Assembly: GCF_900106925.1 (NCBI RefSeq)
Contig: NZ_FNNZ01000005.1
Coordinates: forward strand, 1 to 64,000
Source of the DNA: Thiocapsa roseopersicina
GTDB lineage: Bacteria > Pseudomonadota > Gammaproteobacteria > Chromatiales > Chromatiaceae
DNA length: 64,000 nucleotides
Direction of reading: 5' to 3'
The translations under genes were made by a program, and so were the position numbers. Shown in pieces: positions 52,890 to 64,000 of the stretch. How positions within the stretch are numbered: the first letter of the stretch is position 1; every line of letters starts with the position of its first letter. The notes under the pieces were generated by a model. It was not told where the DNA came from, ran no database searches, and was given only the letters and a program-made list of their open reading frames with translations.

Positions 52890-53762
52890 ATGACCCGCTA
52901 CGCCGGCTTCAAACTGCTGATCGTCGACGACCACGCTCACAATCTCTTCACGCTCCGCACCCTGATCGAGAGCGAGATGGATGTCGAGGTTCTCGAGGCA
53001 ACCTCGGGGCAGGACGCCATCGACCTGACCCACCGATATCCGGACATCGACCTCATCATCCTGGACGTGCAGATGCCCGAGATGGACGGTTTCGAGACCG
53101 CGTCCATGCTCAAATTGCGCAAGCGCACGCGCGATATCCCGATCATCTTCCTGACGGCGGCCTTCAAATCCGAAGAGTTTCAGCAACGCGGATTCGCCGT
53201 CGGCGCCGTCGACTATCTGCTCAAACCGATCGACGACAACCTTCTGATCAACAAGATCAGCACCTATTTCAGGCTGATCGAAAAGGAGCGCGAGCTCAAC
53301 CGCACACTGGAGCAGACGGTCGCGGAGCGCACGAGGGAGCTCGCCGAGGCACGGCAATACCTGGAGAACATCATCACCCATATGGGCGAAGCGCTCTTGG
53401 TCTTGGATCCGAGCGGCACCATCAAGCACACCAATCCGGCGGCGTGGAAGATGCTCGGTTACCGCGGGGAGGATCTACGCGGTATGTCGATCGGAGACGT
53501 CTTCGAAGAGGAAGGCGACGCCGAGGCCGGCGCCTTCATGGGGACCTGGCTGGAGGCGCTGATCCGCACAGGCGCCCTGAGCCGGATCGAGGCGCGCTTC
53601 ATCGCTCGCGACGGGCGCCGGGTCCCGATCCTCTTCTCGCGAACCGCAGTCAAGGATACGGAAGGGCGGATCAGCGATATCATCTGTATCGCCAAGGATA
53701 TGACCGGCTACGTGCGGGTCGAGAAGAACGGGAGCGCGAGTGCCCTGCCGACAGGGGGATAA
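52890..53762 (+). CDS. response regulator with REC and PAS domains
   Basis: Protein of 290 residues. Receiver domain with LLIVDDHAHNLFTLRTLIE, phosphoacceptor D59 in LIILDVQMPEMDG and Lys in YLLKPIDD. A coiled coil (LIEKERELNRTLEQTVAERTRELAEARQYLENI) links to a PAS domain (about 160-275: MGEALLVLDPSGTIKHTNPAAWKMLGYRGEDLRG). There is no enzyme or DNA-binding output, so it likely acts by protein contact, for example on the upstream kinase. It follows the kinase with a 49-bp gap. Confidence 0.9.
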   Translation: MTRYAGFKLLIVDDHAHNLFTLRTLIESEMDVEVLEATSGQDAIDLTHRYPDIDLIILDVQMPEMDGFETASMLKLRKRTRDIPIIFLTAAFKSEEFQQRGFAVGAVDYLLKPIDDNLLINKISTYFRLIEKERELNRTLEQTVAERTRELAEARQYLENIITHMGEALLVLDPSGTIKHTNPAAWKMLGYRGEDLRGMSIGDVFEEEGDAEAGAFMGTWLEALIRTGALSRIEARFIARDGRRVPILFSRTAVKDTEGRISDIICIAKDMTGYVRVEKNGSASALPTGG

Positions 53763-53804
53763 GCAACGAGACGATAAGATTGAAGCCCCTAGGGAGGAGC
53801 AAGC

Positions 53805-54143
53805 ATGATTGAACCGATGGTCCCCGAGACCCCCGAAGACGATGAAAACACGACCCTGACCGCCAACGCCCTGAAGGCGATGGCCCATCCCCTGCGATGG
53901 AAGATCCTCTGCTCGCTCGGCGACAAGGAGCTCTCCGTCGGCGAGATCGTCGATCGCACCGGGACCTCGCAAAGCAACATCTCCCAGCACCTGGAACAAC
54001 TGCGCAACAAGAATATCGTCGTCGCCCGCAAAGAGGCCAACCGGATCTATTATCGGATCCGCAACGATCAGCTGCTCGACCTCATCGGCATCATGCGCGA
54101 CGTCCTGTGCCCGGCGAACCTGGACGACCGATTCCCCAAATAG
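53805..54143 (+). CDS. ArsR-family transcriptional regulator
   Basis: Protein of 112 residues. Winged helix: LKAMAHPLRWKILCSLGDKELSVGEIVDRTGTSQSNISQHLEQLRNKNIVVARKEANRIYYRIRNDQLLDLIGIM. The typical metal-binding ELCVCDL box is replaced by ELSVGEI, so it is probably not a classic metal sensor. One Cys (RDVLCPAN) lies near the C-terminus; a redox or metabolite role is possible. GGGAGGAGC precedes the ATG. It may be the last gene of the signalling group. Confidence 0.92.
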   Translation: MIEPMVPETPEDDENTTLTANALKAMAHPLRWKILCSLGDKELSVGEIVDRTGTSQSNISQHLEQLRNKNIVVARKEANRIYYRIRNDQLLDLIGIMRDVLCPANLDDRFPK

Positions 54144-54270
54144 GCCGCGTATCCTGCGTGGCGTCCGCGCCGAGCAACAGGTCTGCGTGGATGCCGGGCT
54201 GAATCGGGACTCGCGGCCCGGGGCCGTGTTTAAGATAATGGCCGCCCATCCCACTCAGGACGCTCCCCCC

Positions 54271-55134
54271 ATGCTCGATCCCAACACCTGGTTCTCCGAG
54301 GTCGCCGCCGCGGACGGCGCGGCCTTCTCGCTGCGGATCTCCTCGAAGCTCCACGAGGAGCAAAGCCCCTATCAGCACATCGAGATCTACGAGACCGAGG
54401 GCTTCGGCCATCTCATGGTGATCGACGGCTGCACCATGCTCTCGAGCCGCGACAACTTTCTCTATCACGAGATGATGTCGCACCCGGCGCTCTTTACGCA
54501 TCCGGATCCCAAGCGCGTCTGCATCATCGGGGGCGGTGACTGCGGTACCTTACGCGAGGTGTTGAAGCACCCCGGTGTGGAGCAGGCGGTTCAGATCGAC
54601 ATCGACGAGCGGGTGACGCGTCTCGCCGAGATGTTTTTTCCGGAGCTCACGGCCTCCAACGGAGATGCGCGCGCGCACCTCTTGTTCGAAGACGGGGTGC
54701 GCTGGATCCAGGAGGCGGATCCCGGCAGTCTGGACATCATCATCGTCGACAGTACTGACCCCGTCGGGCCCGCGGTCGGTCTCTTCACCAGCGACTTCTA
54801 TGCAGACTGCCGCCGTGCCTTGGGCTCGGGCGGCATCCTGGTTCAGCAGAGCGAATCCCCGCTGTATCACATGCGCATCCTGACCGAGATGCACACCGCG
54901 ATGCGCAGTGCCGGCTTCCGCGACACCCGCACGCTCTTTTTCCCCCAAGCGATCTATCCCTCGGGCTGGTGGAGCGCGACGATGGCGGGCACCGACCTGT
55001 CGCTCGGGGATTTTCGTGCCGAAGACGCTGCTCGGAAGGCCTTCGACACACACTATTACAACGCCGAGATCCATCGCGCCGCCTTGGCGCAACCCGAGTT
55101 CTTCCGTCGGGCCTTGGCGCTGACCGCCGACTAA
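54271..55134 (+). CDS. speE: spermidine synthase
   Basis: Protein of 287 residues, normal for SpeE. It transfers the aminopropyl group of decarboxylated S-adenosylmethionine to putrescine. Motifs: NTWFSEVAAADGAAFSLRI, the GGGDCGTLREVLKH nucleotide loop, VQIDIDERVTRLAEMFFPEL and the catalytic VDSTDPVGPAVGLF. Start ATG 54271 (the family N-terminus). Its TAA stop is the first triplet of a repeat half (TAAACCGCGTC, 55132-55142). It converges on the amt operon. Confidence 0.95.
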   Translation: MLDPNTWFSEVAAADGAAFSLRISSKLHEEQSPYQHIEIYETEGFGHLMVIDGCTMLSSRDNFLYHEMMSHPALFTHPDPKRVCIIGGGDCGTLREVLKHPGVEQAVQIDIDERVTRLAEMFFPELTASNGDARAHLLFEDGVRWIQEADPGSLDIIIVDSTDPVGPAVGLFTSDFYADCRRALGSGGILVQQSESPLYHMRILTEMHTAMRSAGFRDTRTLFFPQAIYPSGWWSATMAGTDLSLGDFRAEDAARKAFDTHYYNAEIHRAALAQPEFFRRALALTAD

Positions 55135-55142
55135 ACCGCGTC
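55132..55142. repeat. TAAACCGCG repeat, half copy
   Basis: TAAACCGCGTC starting on the speE stop codon; the second arm is missing, replaced by the terminator at 55170-55194. Confidence 0.7.
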
Positions 55143-55169
55143 GCTTGGGCAGAGCGCGAGCTCCAAGCC

Positions 55170-55194
55170 AAAAAAATGGGGCCCAGCGGGCCCC
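55170..55194 (-). terminator. rho-independent terminator after the second amt gene
   Basis: Minus strand: GGGGCCC, GCT, GGGCCCC stem followed by A then TTTTTTT, about 30 bp past the stop of the Amt gene. Confidence 0.9.
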
Positions 55195-55224
55195 GAAGAA
55201 TTCACAACAGCGCAAAGCAGACGA

Positions 55225-56484
55225 TCAGGAGGCTCCGCGGGCCCCGACGAACTCGGGATAGGCCTCCAGGCCGCACTCCCCTATGTCGACACCCTCGTAC
55301 TCCTCTTCCTCGCTGACTCGGATGCCCATGACGAGCTTGAGGATCAGCCAGACAATGAAGGAGGTCACGAAGACCCAGCCCAGAATGGTGCCGAGGCCGA
55401 TTCCCTGAGCGGCGAAGCTGGCCTCGCTGTTTGTGATGGGCACCGCCATCAGACCCCACATTCCAACCACCCCATGCACGGAGATGGCGCCGACCGGATC
55501 ATCGACCCGCAGCTTGTCCATGGTCACGATGGCAAAGACGACGATCACGCCGCCGATCGCCCCGATCATGGTCGCGAGCAAGGGCGAGGGGGTGAGCGGC
55601 TCGGCCGTGATGGCGACCAGCCCGGCGAGGGCACCGTTGAGGGCCATCGTGAGATCGGCCTTGCCGAACAACAGCCGGGCCGTGATCAGACCGAAGATGG
55701 TACCGCCGGCCGCGGACATGTTGGTGTTGACGAAGACTGCCGCTACCGCATTGGCATCCTCGATATTCGAGATCACTAGCTGCGACCCGCCGTTGAAGCC
55801 GAACCAGCCAAGCCAAAGGATGAAGGTGCCGAGTGTAGCGATCGGCATATTCGCACCCGGGATGGCGTTGATCGATCCGTCTTTGCCGTATTTGCCCTTG
55901 CGTGCACCCAGCAGAAGAACGCCTGCGAGTGCGGCCGAGGCGCCGGCCAGATGCACGAGGCCGGAGCCTGCGAAGTCGAGGAAGCCGAGCTCGTCGAGGA
56001 ACCCGCCGCCCCACTTCCAGTAGCCTTGCATCGGGTAAATGAAGCCGGTCATCACGACCGCAAACAGAAGGAAGGCCCAGAGCTTCATCCGCTCGGCCAC
56101 GGCACCCGAAACGATCGACATGGCGGTGGCGACGAAGACGACCTGGAAGAAGAAATCGGCCATTTTCGAATAGTACGTCTCGCCGTCGCTTCCCATCACC
56201 TCTTCGACGCTGTTGTCGCCGCCGAACATGAAGCCCCAATCGATGGCGGGAATGAAGCCATTGCCGTCGGCCGGATACATGATGCCGTATCCCACCAGCA
56301 TGTACATGATCGAGGCGATCGCGAAGAGCGCGATGTTCTTGGTCAAGATTTCGGCGGTGTTCTTGGCTCGGACCATCCCGGCCTCGAGCATCGCGAAGCC
56401 GGCGGCCATCCACATGACCAGCGCGCCGGAGATGAGAAAATAAAAGGTATCGAGCGCGTAGCTTAACTGAGTGATTTCTTCCAC
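55225..56484 (-). CDS. amt: ammonium transporter, second copy
   Basis: Protein of 419 residues with about eleven transmembrane helices. Family signatures are AAGFAMLEAGMVRAKNTAEILTKNI, GAVAERMKLWAFLLF and AGASAALAGVLLLGARKGKYG. There is no long signal peptide, unlike the first copy. It ends in a cytoplasmic tail (EEEEYEGVDIGECGLEAYPEF), the site that GlnK would contact. It follows amtB 74 bp downstream; a strong hairpin lies between them. Both conduct ammonium/ammonia across the inner membrane. Confidence 0.95.
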   Translation of the reverse strand: MEEITQLSYALDTFYFLISGALVMWMAAGFAMLEAGMVRAKNTAEILTKNIALFAIASIMYMLVGYGIMYPADGNGFIPAIDWGFMFGGDNSVEEVMGSDGETYYSKMADFFFQVVFVATAMSIVSGAVAERMKLWAFLLFAVVMTGFIYPMQGYWKWGGGFLDELGFLDFAGSGLVHLAGASAALAGVLLLGARKGKYGKDGSINAIPGANMPIATLGTFILWLGWFGFNGGSQLVISNIEDANAVAAVFVNTNMSAAGGTIFGLITARLLFGKADLTMALNGALAGLVAITAEPLTPSPLLATMIGAIGGVIVVFAIVTMDKLRVDDPVGAISVHGVVGMWGLMAVPITNSEASFAAQGIGLGTILGWVFVTSFIVWLILKLVMGIRVSEEEEYEGVDIGECGLEAYPEFVGARGAS

Positions 56485-56516
56485 GGGAGAAACTCCAAGA
56501 GGTTCGAGCGCACAGG

Positions 56517-56550
56517 GACGACCGAAGCGGGTGGACCCGCCTCGGTCGTC
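56517..56550 (-). other. strong hairpin between the two amt genes
   Basis: GACGACCGA pairs with TCGGTCGTC, and inside it GCGGGT pairs with ACCCGC around two loop bases. No T-run follows. It may stop part of the transcripts or stabilise the glnK-amtB message, giving lower expression of the second copy (inference). Confidence 0.6.
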
Positions 56551-56557
56551 GGCGAGG

Positions 56558-57898
56558 TTAGAGGATGTAACCGCGCTCGTCGTGTTGGGAGAGATCGAGG
56601 CCCTCGGTTTCCTGCTCCTCCGTTACACGTAGACCGATCGTCAGATCAACCAGCTTGAGGATGATGTAGCTCGCAACCGCCGTGTAGACCAGAGTCACCA
56701 GGACGCCTTTGGTTTGGATCCAAAGCTGGCCGCCGATGGTCGTGCCCTCGGCCAGGCCGGCACCGCCCAAAGTCGCGGCGGCGAAGACGCCGGTCAGGAG
56801 TGCCCCGACAATCCCGCCCACGGCATGCACGCCGAAGACATCAAGCGCGTCGTCGTAGCCAAGGGCCCGCTTCAGCTTGGTCGAGGCGAAGAAGCAGATG
56901 ATGCCCGACGCCGCGCCGATCGCCAGTGCGCCGATCGGACCGGCCGTCCCGGATGCCGGGGTGATGGCGACCAAGCCGGCAACTGCGCCGGTCGCGATGC
57001 CCAGTACGCTGGCCTTGCCGTGACTCAGCCACTCGGAGAACATCCAGGCGAGTGCCGCGGTGGCGGTGGCGATTTGGGTCACGAGCATGGCCATGCCGGC
57101 GCTCTCGTTGGCCGCAACCGCACTGCCTGCGTTGAAGCCAAACCAACCCACCCAAAGCATCGAGGCACCGATGACGGTGTAGGTCAGATTGTGCGGCGGC
57201 ATAGCGGTGGTCGGATAACCCTTGCGCTTACCCAGGACGATCGCGGCGACCAAGCCGGCAATACCGGCGTTGATGTGGACCACGGTCCCGCCGGCGAAGT
57301 CGAGAACGCCCCAATCCCACATGAGCGCACCGTCGCCGCCCCATACCATGTGCGCGATCGGCAGATACACGACAGTAAACCAGATCCCCATGAACCAGAG
57401 CAGCGCCGAGAACTTCATGCGCTCGGCGAAGGCACCGACAATCAGCGCGGGGGTGATGATGGCGAAGGTCATCTGGAAGGTCGCGAAGACCGTTTCCGGG
57501 ATTGCCGCAGTCAGACTCTCTCGGGTCACTCCCGCGAGGAAAACCTTGTCGAATCCGCCGATGAAGGTATTGAGATTGATGGCGCCCTGTTCCATTCCTT
57601 GAGTCGAAAAGGCCATGCTGTAGCCGTAAATAACCCAAAGAACCGTCATGAGTGCAGTGATCGCAAAACACTGCATCAATACCGAGAGCACGTTCTTGGC
57701 ACGAACCAAGCCCCCGTAAAAGAGTGCCAGGCCGGGAATGGTCATGAAGAGGACCAAGGCCGTCGCGGTCAACATCCAGGCCGTATCCCCGCTGTTGAGA
57801 ACCGGCAGCTCCTCGGCGAGCGCGAGGGTAGGCGTCAGCAGCGAGAGACCCGCCATCGCAGGGATCACGAGTTGTCGCGGTTTAATTTTGAACATCAT
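56558..57898 (-). CDS. amtB: ammonium transporter AmtB
   Basis: Protein of 446 residues with a signal peptide (LVIPAMAGLSLLTPTLALA) as in E. coli AmtB, and eleven transmembrane helices. Signatures: TALVLFMTIPGLALFYGGLVRAKN, MTFAIITPALIVGAFAERMKFSALLWF, DFAGGTVVHINAGIAGLVAAIVLGKRKGYP and GWFGFNAGSA. The C-terminal tail EEQETEGLDLSQHDERGY is the GlnK contact. It follows glnK by 20 bp, the classic glnK-amtB pair. Confidence 0.97.
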   Translation of the reverse strand: MMFKIKPRQLVIPAMAGLSLLTPTLALAEELPVLNSGDTAWMLTATALVLFMTIPGLALFYGGLVRAKNVLSVLMQCFAITALMTVLWVIYGYSMAFSTQGMEQGAINLNTFIGGFDKVFLAGVTRESLTAAIPETVFATFQMTFAIITPALIVGAFAERMKFSALLWFMGIWFTVVYLPIAHMVWGGDGALMWDWGVLDFAGGTVVHINAGIAGLVAAIVLGKRKGYPTTAMPPHNLTYTVIGASMLWVGWFGFNAGSAVAANESAGMAMLVTQIATATAALAWMFSEWLSHGKASVLGIATGAVAGLVAITPASGTAGPIGALAIGAASGIICFFASTKLKRALGYDDALDVFGVHAVGGIVGALLTGVFAAATLGGAGLAEGTTIGGQLWIQTKGVLVTLVYTAVASYIILKLVDLTIGLRVTEEQETEGLDLSQHDERGYIL

Positions 57899-57918
57899 TG
57901 AGATCCTCTCGGCGACGG

Positions 57919-59120
<1,202 letters not shown>

Positions 59121-59521
59121 TGCTGTGTGCCTCTCGATGATGCGGGCTTGCTTGTTGAGGTTGAAAAACACCGGCTGGTGCCCGAGTGACCTTGCCGGTT
59201 GTGACGGTGTAATGTCGTGAAAGCAGATAGCGTGCCATGCCCGGTGCACCCACTAAAAAGAGGTATTTCGGCATCATGTGACAAACTCGCAACAGCGATT
59301 CGCACCAGCGAGGTGCGCAAGCGCGCAGCCCGGAGAGCGGCCGCACCAAAAACGCGCGCCGATACAGCCCTTGACTGAAAGCCGGCGCACTTGCCCGGCG
59401 GCCCGTCCTATAATGGCAGCCGCATTCGGAGCGATGGAATCATCGCCGGATCGGCCTTCGCATCGCCGCATCCACGCCGGACCCACCGGTCAAGCACAGA
59501 CCGCAGCACAGAGGAAACCCC

Positions 59522-59788
59522 ATGTTGGATCCTAAACAGCTCGACGATCTCGCCCAGCGCCTCGCATCGGCGATGCCCAAAGGCATCCAGATGTTGCAGG
59601 AAGACATCGGCCGCAATCTCCGAGCCTCGCTCGAATCCGGCCTGGACAAGCTCGACCTGGTCACCCGCGAGGAGTTCGACGTCCAGTCCGCCGTCCTGGC
59701 CCGCAGCCGCGAGAAGCTGGCGGTGCTCGAGGCGCGTATTGCCGAGCTGGAGCGCGCGCTCGCACCCGGGCGACCAGGAGCGGATTGA
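59522..59788 (+). CDS. ubiK: ubiquinone biosynthesis accessory factor UbiK
   Basis: Protein of 88 residues, the normal size of UbiK (YqiC). MLDPKQLDDLAQRLASAMPKGIQMLQEDIGRNLRASLESGLDKLDLVTREEFDVQSAVLARSREKLAVLEARIAELE shows the amphipathic N-terminal helix and the C-terminal coiled coil that trimerises. It binds membranes and aids the UbiJ-containing ubiquinone-making complex. It lies 22 bp before comM; the pair is common in gammaproteobacteria. Confidence 0.93.
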   Translation: MLDPKQLDDLAQRLASAMPKGIQMLQEDIGRNLRASLESGLDKLDLVTREEFDVQSAVLARSREKLAVLEARIAELERALAPGRPGAD

Positions 59789-59810
59789 GGCACCGATCCC
59801 GAGCAGGGCC

Positions 59811-61334
59811 ATGGCCCTCTGTATCCTGCACAGCCGCGCGCGGGTCGGTATTCATGCCCCTGCCGTCACCGTCGAGGTCCATCTATCCGGAGGGCTGCCC
59901 TATCTTTCGATGGTCGGACTGCCCGAGATGGCGGTCAAAGAGAGCAAGGACCGCGTGCGCGGCGCATTGCTGAACGGCCGGTTCCAGTTTCCGATCGGTC
60001 GGGTCACCATCAACCTTGCACCGGCGGATCTCCCCAAAGAGGGTGGACGCTTCGATCTTCCCATTGCGCTCGGCATCCTCGGCGCCTCCGGGCAGATTGC
60101 CACCGAGCAGCTCGGCCGCTACGAATGGATCGGCGAGCTGGCGCTCTCGGGCGGGTTGCGGCCGGTCAACGGCGTCCTGCCCGTCGCAGTGGCGGCGCGC
60201 GAGGCGGGCCGTGAGCTGATCCTGCCGGCCGAGAATGCCGCCGAGGCGTCGCTGGTCTCAGGGCTCGAGATCCGACCGGCGCGGCACCTGATGGAGGTCT
60301 GCGAGCATCTCAACGGGACCCGTGTGCTGCCGACATTCGTGCCGGGCGAACGGGTTTTCGTCGAGCCCGCGTATCCCGACCTCGCGGAGGTCAGGGGTCA
60401 GGAGCATGCGAAGCGGGCCTTGGAGATCGCTGCAGCGGGCGGCCACAGCCTGCTGTTGATCGGTCCGCCCGGCACCGGAAAGTCGATGTTGGCGAACCGG
60501 CTTCCCGGACTCTTGCCGCCGTTGAGCGAGGACGAGGCGCTGGAGGCAGCGGCGATCCGCTCGGTGAGCGACCGCGACCTGTTCGACCCGGCGCGCTGGC
60601 GCGAACGTCCGTTTCGATCGCCGCACCACACCGCCTCGGGCGTTGCGCTGGTGGGCGGGGGCAGCAACCCGCGACCCGGCGAGATCTCGCTCGCGCACCA
60701 AGGGGTCTTGTTTCTCGACGAGCTGCCCGAGTTCGACCGCAAGGTCCTGGAGGTCTTGCGCGAACCCTTGGAGTCCGGTCATATCGACATCTCGCGGGCC
60801 GCGCGGCAGGCGCGTTTCCCGGCGAGATTCCAATTGGTTGCGGCGATGAACCCCTGTCCATGCGGTTATCTCGGGGACAACAGCGGGCGCTGCCGTTGTA
60901 CCCTTGAGCAGGTGGGACGCTATCGCGGACGCATCTCGGGACCGCTGCTCGACCGGATCGACATGCACGTCGAGGTCCCTCGGCTGGACCTCTCTCGGCT
61001 CGGCGAGTCCGCGTCGGAGACGCGCGAGACGACAGCGCTCGTGCGACAGCGGGTGGATCACGCACGCGCCCGCCAGATTGCGCGAGCGGGAAAGGCCAAT
61101 CATGTCCTCGGACCCGCCGAGATCGAGCGCGACTGCGCCCTGGAGCCCGACGGGCAACGCATGATCCAACAGGCGATCACCCGCCTGGCCCTATCGGCGC
61201 GGGCCTACCACCGTATCCTGAAGGTGGCCCGAACGATTGCGGATCTCGACGGCCTCGCGCGGATCGAGCAACGACATCTCGGCGAAGCGATCGGCTACCG
61301 TCGGCTCGACCGCGGCAATCCGGCACCCACCTGA
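59811..61334 (+). CDS. comM: YifB/ComM-family ATPase (magnesium-chelatase fold)
   Basis: Protein of 507 residues. An N-terminal Lon-like domain (VEVHLSGGLPYLSMVGLPEMAVKESKDRVRGAL) precedes an AAA+ core: Walker A LLIGPPGTGKSMLANRLPGLLPPLSEDEALE, the Walker B region LFLDELPEFDRKVLEVLREPLESG and the Cys motif MNPCPCGYLGD...CRC. ComM is a helicase that speeds branch migration during natural transformation. ATG 59811 gives the normal N-terminus. Its TGA stop begins a dispersed repeat. Confidence 0.95.
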   Translation: MALCILHSRARVGIHAPAVTVEVHLSGGLPYLSMVGLPEMAVKESKDRVRGALLNGRFQFPIGRVTINLAPADLPKEGGRFDLPIALGILGASGQIATEQLGRYEWIGELALSGGLRPVNGVLPVAVAAREAGRELILPAENAAEASLVSGLEIRPARHLMEVCEHLNGTRVLPTFVPGERVFVEPAYPDLAEVRGQEHAKRALEIAAAGGHSLLLIGPPGTGKSMLANRLPGLLPPLSEDEALEAAAIRSVSDRDLFDPARWRERPFRSPHHTASGVALVGGGSNPRPGEISLAHQGVLFLDELPEFDRKVLEVLREPLESGHIDISRAARQARFPARFQLVAAMNPCPCGYLGDNSGRCRCTLEQVGRYRGRISGPLLDRIDMHVEVPRLDLSRLGESASETRETTALVRQRVDHARARQIARAGKANHVLGPAEIERDCALEPDGQRMIQQAITRLALSARAYHRILKVARTIADLDGLARIEQRHLGEAIGYRRLDRGNPAPT

Positions 61335-61417
61335 ACCGCGTCCAGAGCGACATGCATCGGTCTCATGATGAATTCGGCCTTGGGGGCTTCACCACCCTTG
61401 GTGGAGACGCGGTTTGA
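61331..61417. repeat. TAAACCGCG repeat, copy 7
   Basis: Ends CTGAACCGCGTC (61331-61342) and GACGCGGTTTGA (61406-61417), imperfect. The comM stop TGA is inside the left arm. Confidence 0.7.
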
Positions 61418-61436
61418 TATTCTTATTTTTCGAAAC

Positions 61437-61524
61437 CTTAAACCGCACCAGCTCCAACAATCCTCAAGTCTGTCGGGGCCGGTCCCATCCACAAACATCA
61501 CGTACCGCGCTAGGCGCGGTTTAG
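61437..61524. repeat. TAAACCGCG repeat, copy 8
   Basis: Ends CTTAAACCGCA (61437-61447) and CGCGGTTTAG (61515-61524). It stands in tandem with copy 7 and ends 11 bp before the ABC-F start. Part of its inside matches the copy at 11485-11520. Confidence 0.8.
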
Positions 61525-61534
61525 ACTCGACACC

Positions 61535-63442
<1,908 letters not shown>

Positions 63443-63589
63443 TTGCTTAATTGACCCGACGAGACCGTCAAGGAGACCTTCACTCAGCGACCGATCCCGC
63501 TCGACCGAGCTGTCATGCCTCTCGCACCCGACGCGATTCGGCACCTCGGCCCGAGCTCAACCCCAACCGATCAAGGATCCAGCGGCGCC

Positions 63590-64000
63590 ATGTCACCGTT
63601 CAAAAATCTCATCAGTGCCAGACCGAACGAGCAATTTTTCGACCTTCCCCCGCTGCCGATGACCCCGGAGGGCATCGCACGCGATTTCCAGCACTACTAC
63701 GCCTATACCTTCGGGCGGGATCGCGACTGCCAGTCCGCTTATTATCCGTACAAGGCGCTCGCCATCGCCCTGCGCGACCGTCTCATGGAGCGCTGGAAAG
63801 GCACCCGACACGCCTATGAAGAGGCCGGTTGCAAGCGCACCTATTACCTGTCGCTCGAGTTCCTGATGGGACGCACCCTCTCCAATGCGATGCTCAATCT
63901 CGGCGTCGGCGATGCGGCCGCCAAGGGGCTGTACGACCTGGGTATTGCGCTCGAGGAGATCGCCGGCAACGAGCCCGACGCCGGATTGGGCAACGGCGGC
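63590..64000 (+). CDS. glgP: glycogen/starch phosphorylase, N-terminal part (runs off the window)
   Basis: The first 137 residues are present: MSPFKNLISARP, then the family segment FQHYYAYTFGRDRDCQSAYYPYKALAIALRDRLMERWKGT, the conserved KRTYYLSLEFLMGRTLSNAMLNLG and, at the edge, EPDAGLGNGG. Glycogen phosphorylase uses pyridoxal phosphate to release glucose-1-phosphate. AAGGA lies about 14 bases before ATG 63590. The gene continues to the right. Confidence 0.95.
   Translation, partial: MSPFKNLISARPNEQFFDLPPLPMTPEGIARDFQHYYAYTFGRDRDCQSAYYPYKALAIALRDRLMERWKGTRHAYEEAGCKRTYYLSLEFLMGRTLSNAMLNLGVGDAAAKGLYDLGIALEEIAGNEPDAGLGNGG

Noticed and set aside
57872-57890. CGCGGTTTAA match to the repeat arm
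   Set aside because: It is coding sequence of the AmtB N-terminus (KPRQL) and has no partner arm.

Overview
The window is high-GC DNA, most likely from a gammaproteobacterium. A nickel-iron hydrogenase maturation set (hupK-hypC-hypD-hypE), Lhr, UbiK, ComM, a GlnK/Amt/TorF group and RAYT-linked repeats fit a purple sulfur bacterium (Chromatiaceae). That placement is inference; no rRNA, tRNA, CRISPR array or phage was seen.

Left part (1-9.5 kb): a full-length Lhr helicase is divergent from a two-gene operon in which a PhnD-like binding protein overlaps a membrane PAS/GGDEF/EAL protein. A decayed BCCT (betaine/choline) transporter tail follows.

Accessory region (9.5-27.7 kb): a mosaic of small secreted proteins and lipoproteins (L,D-transpeptidase, LprI-like, SH3, PliI-like, two GlsB-type membrane proteins, a coiled-coil stress-type protein), a 1411-residue beta-helix/Calx-beta protein with an internal near-identical duplication, and a DUF1566 protein. 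It also holds much debris: an IS1595-family remnant, an FG-GAP scrap, a chimeric fragment made of two neighbouring genes, and a kbp (BON-LysM) gene interrupted by two in-frame amber codons. A REP-associated tyrosine transposase sits among its own dispersed repeats. A 31-bp element recurs upstream of kbp and three other loci.

Signalling and envelope region (27.9-39.5 kb): a TonB-dependent receptor, a YfiR-like periplasmic protein, a CHASE8-type histidine kinase and a LuxR-type regulator form one unit. A Gld-type ABC exporter operon (ATPase, permease, GldG-like, DUF4340) overlaps mutM.

Right part (39.7-64 kb): a serine hydrolase, hypE/hypD/hypC/hupK, a methyltransferase, a TPR protein, an OmpR/EnvZ-type pair, a peroxiredoxin, a hybrid kinase with a pseudo-receiver plus a REC-PAS protein, an ArsR-type regulator, speE, the torF-glnK-amt-amt nitrogen group, ubiK, comM, an ABC-F ATPase and the start of glycogen phosphorylase.

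A notable pattern is a second dispersed repeat family, about 80-95 bp inverted repeats with TAAACCGCG-type ends. In five unrelated genes the stop codon is the first base triplet of the repeat.
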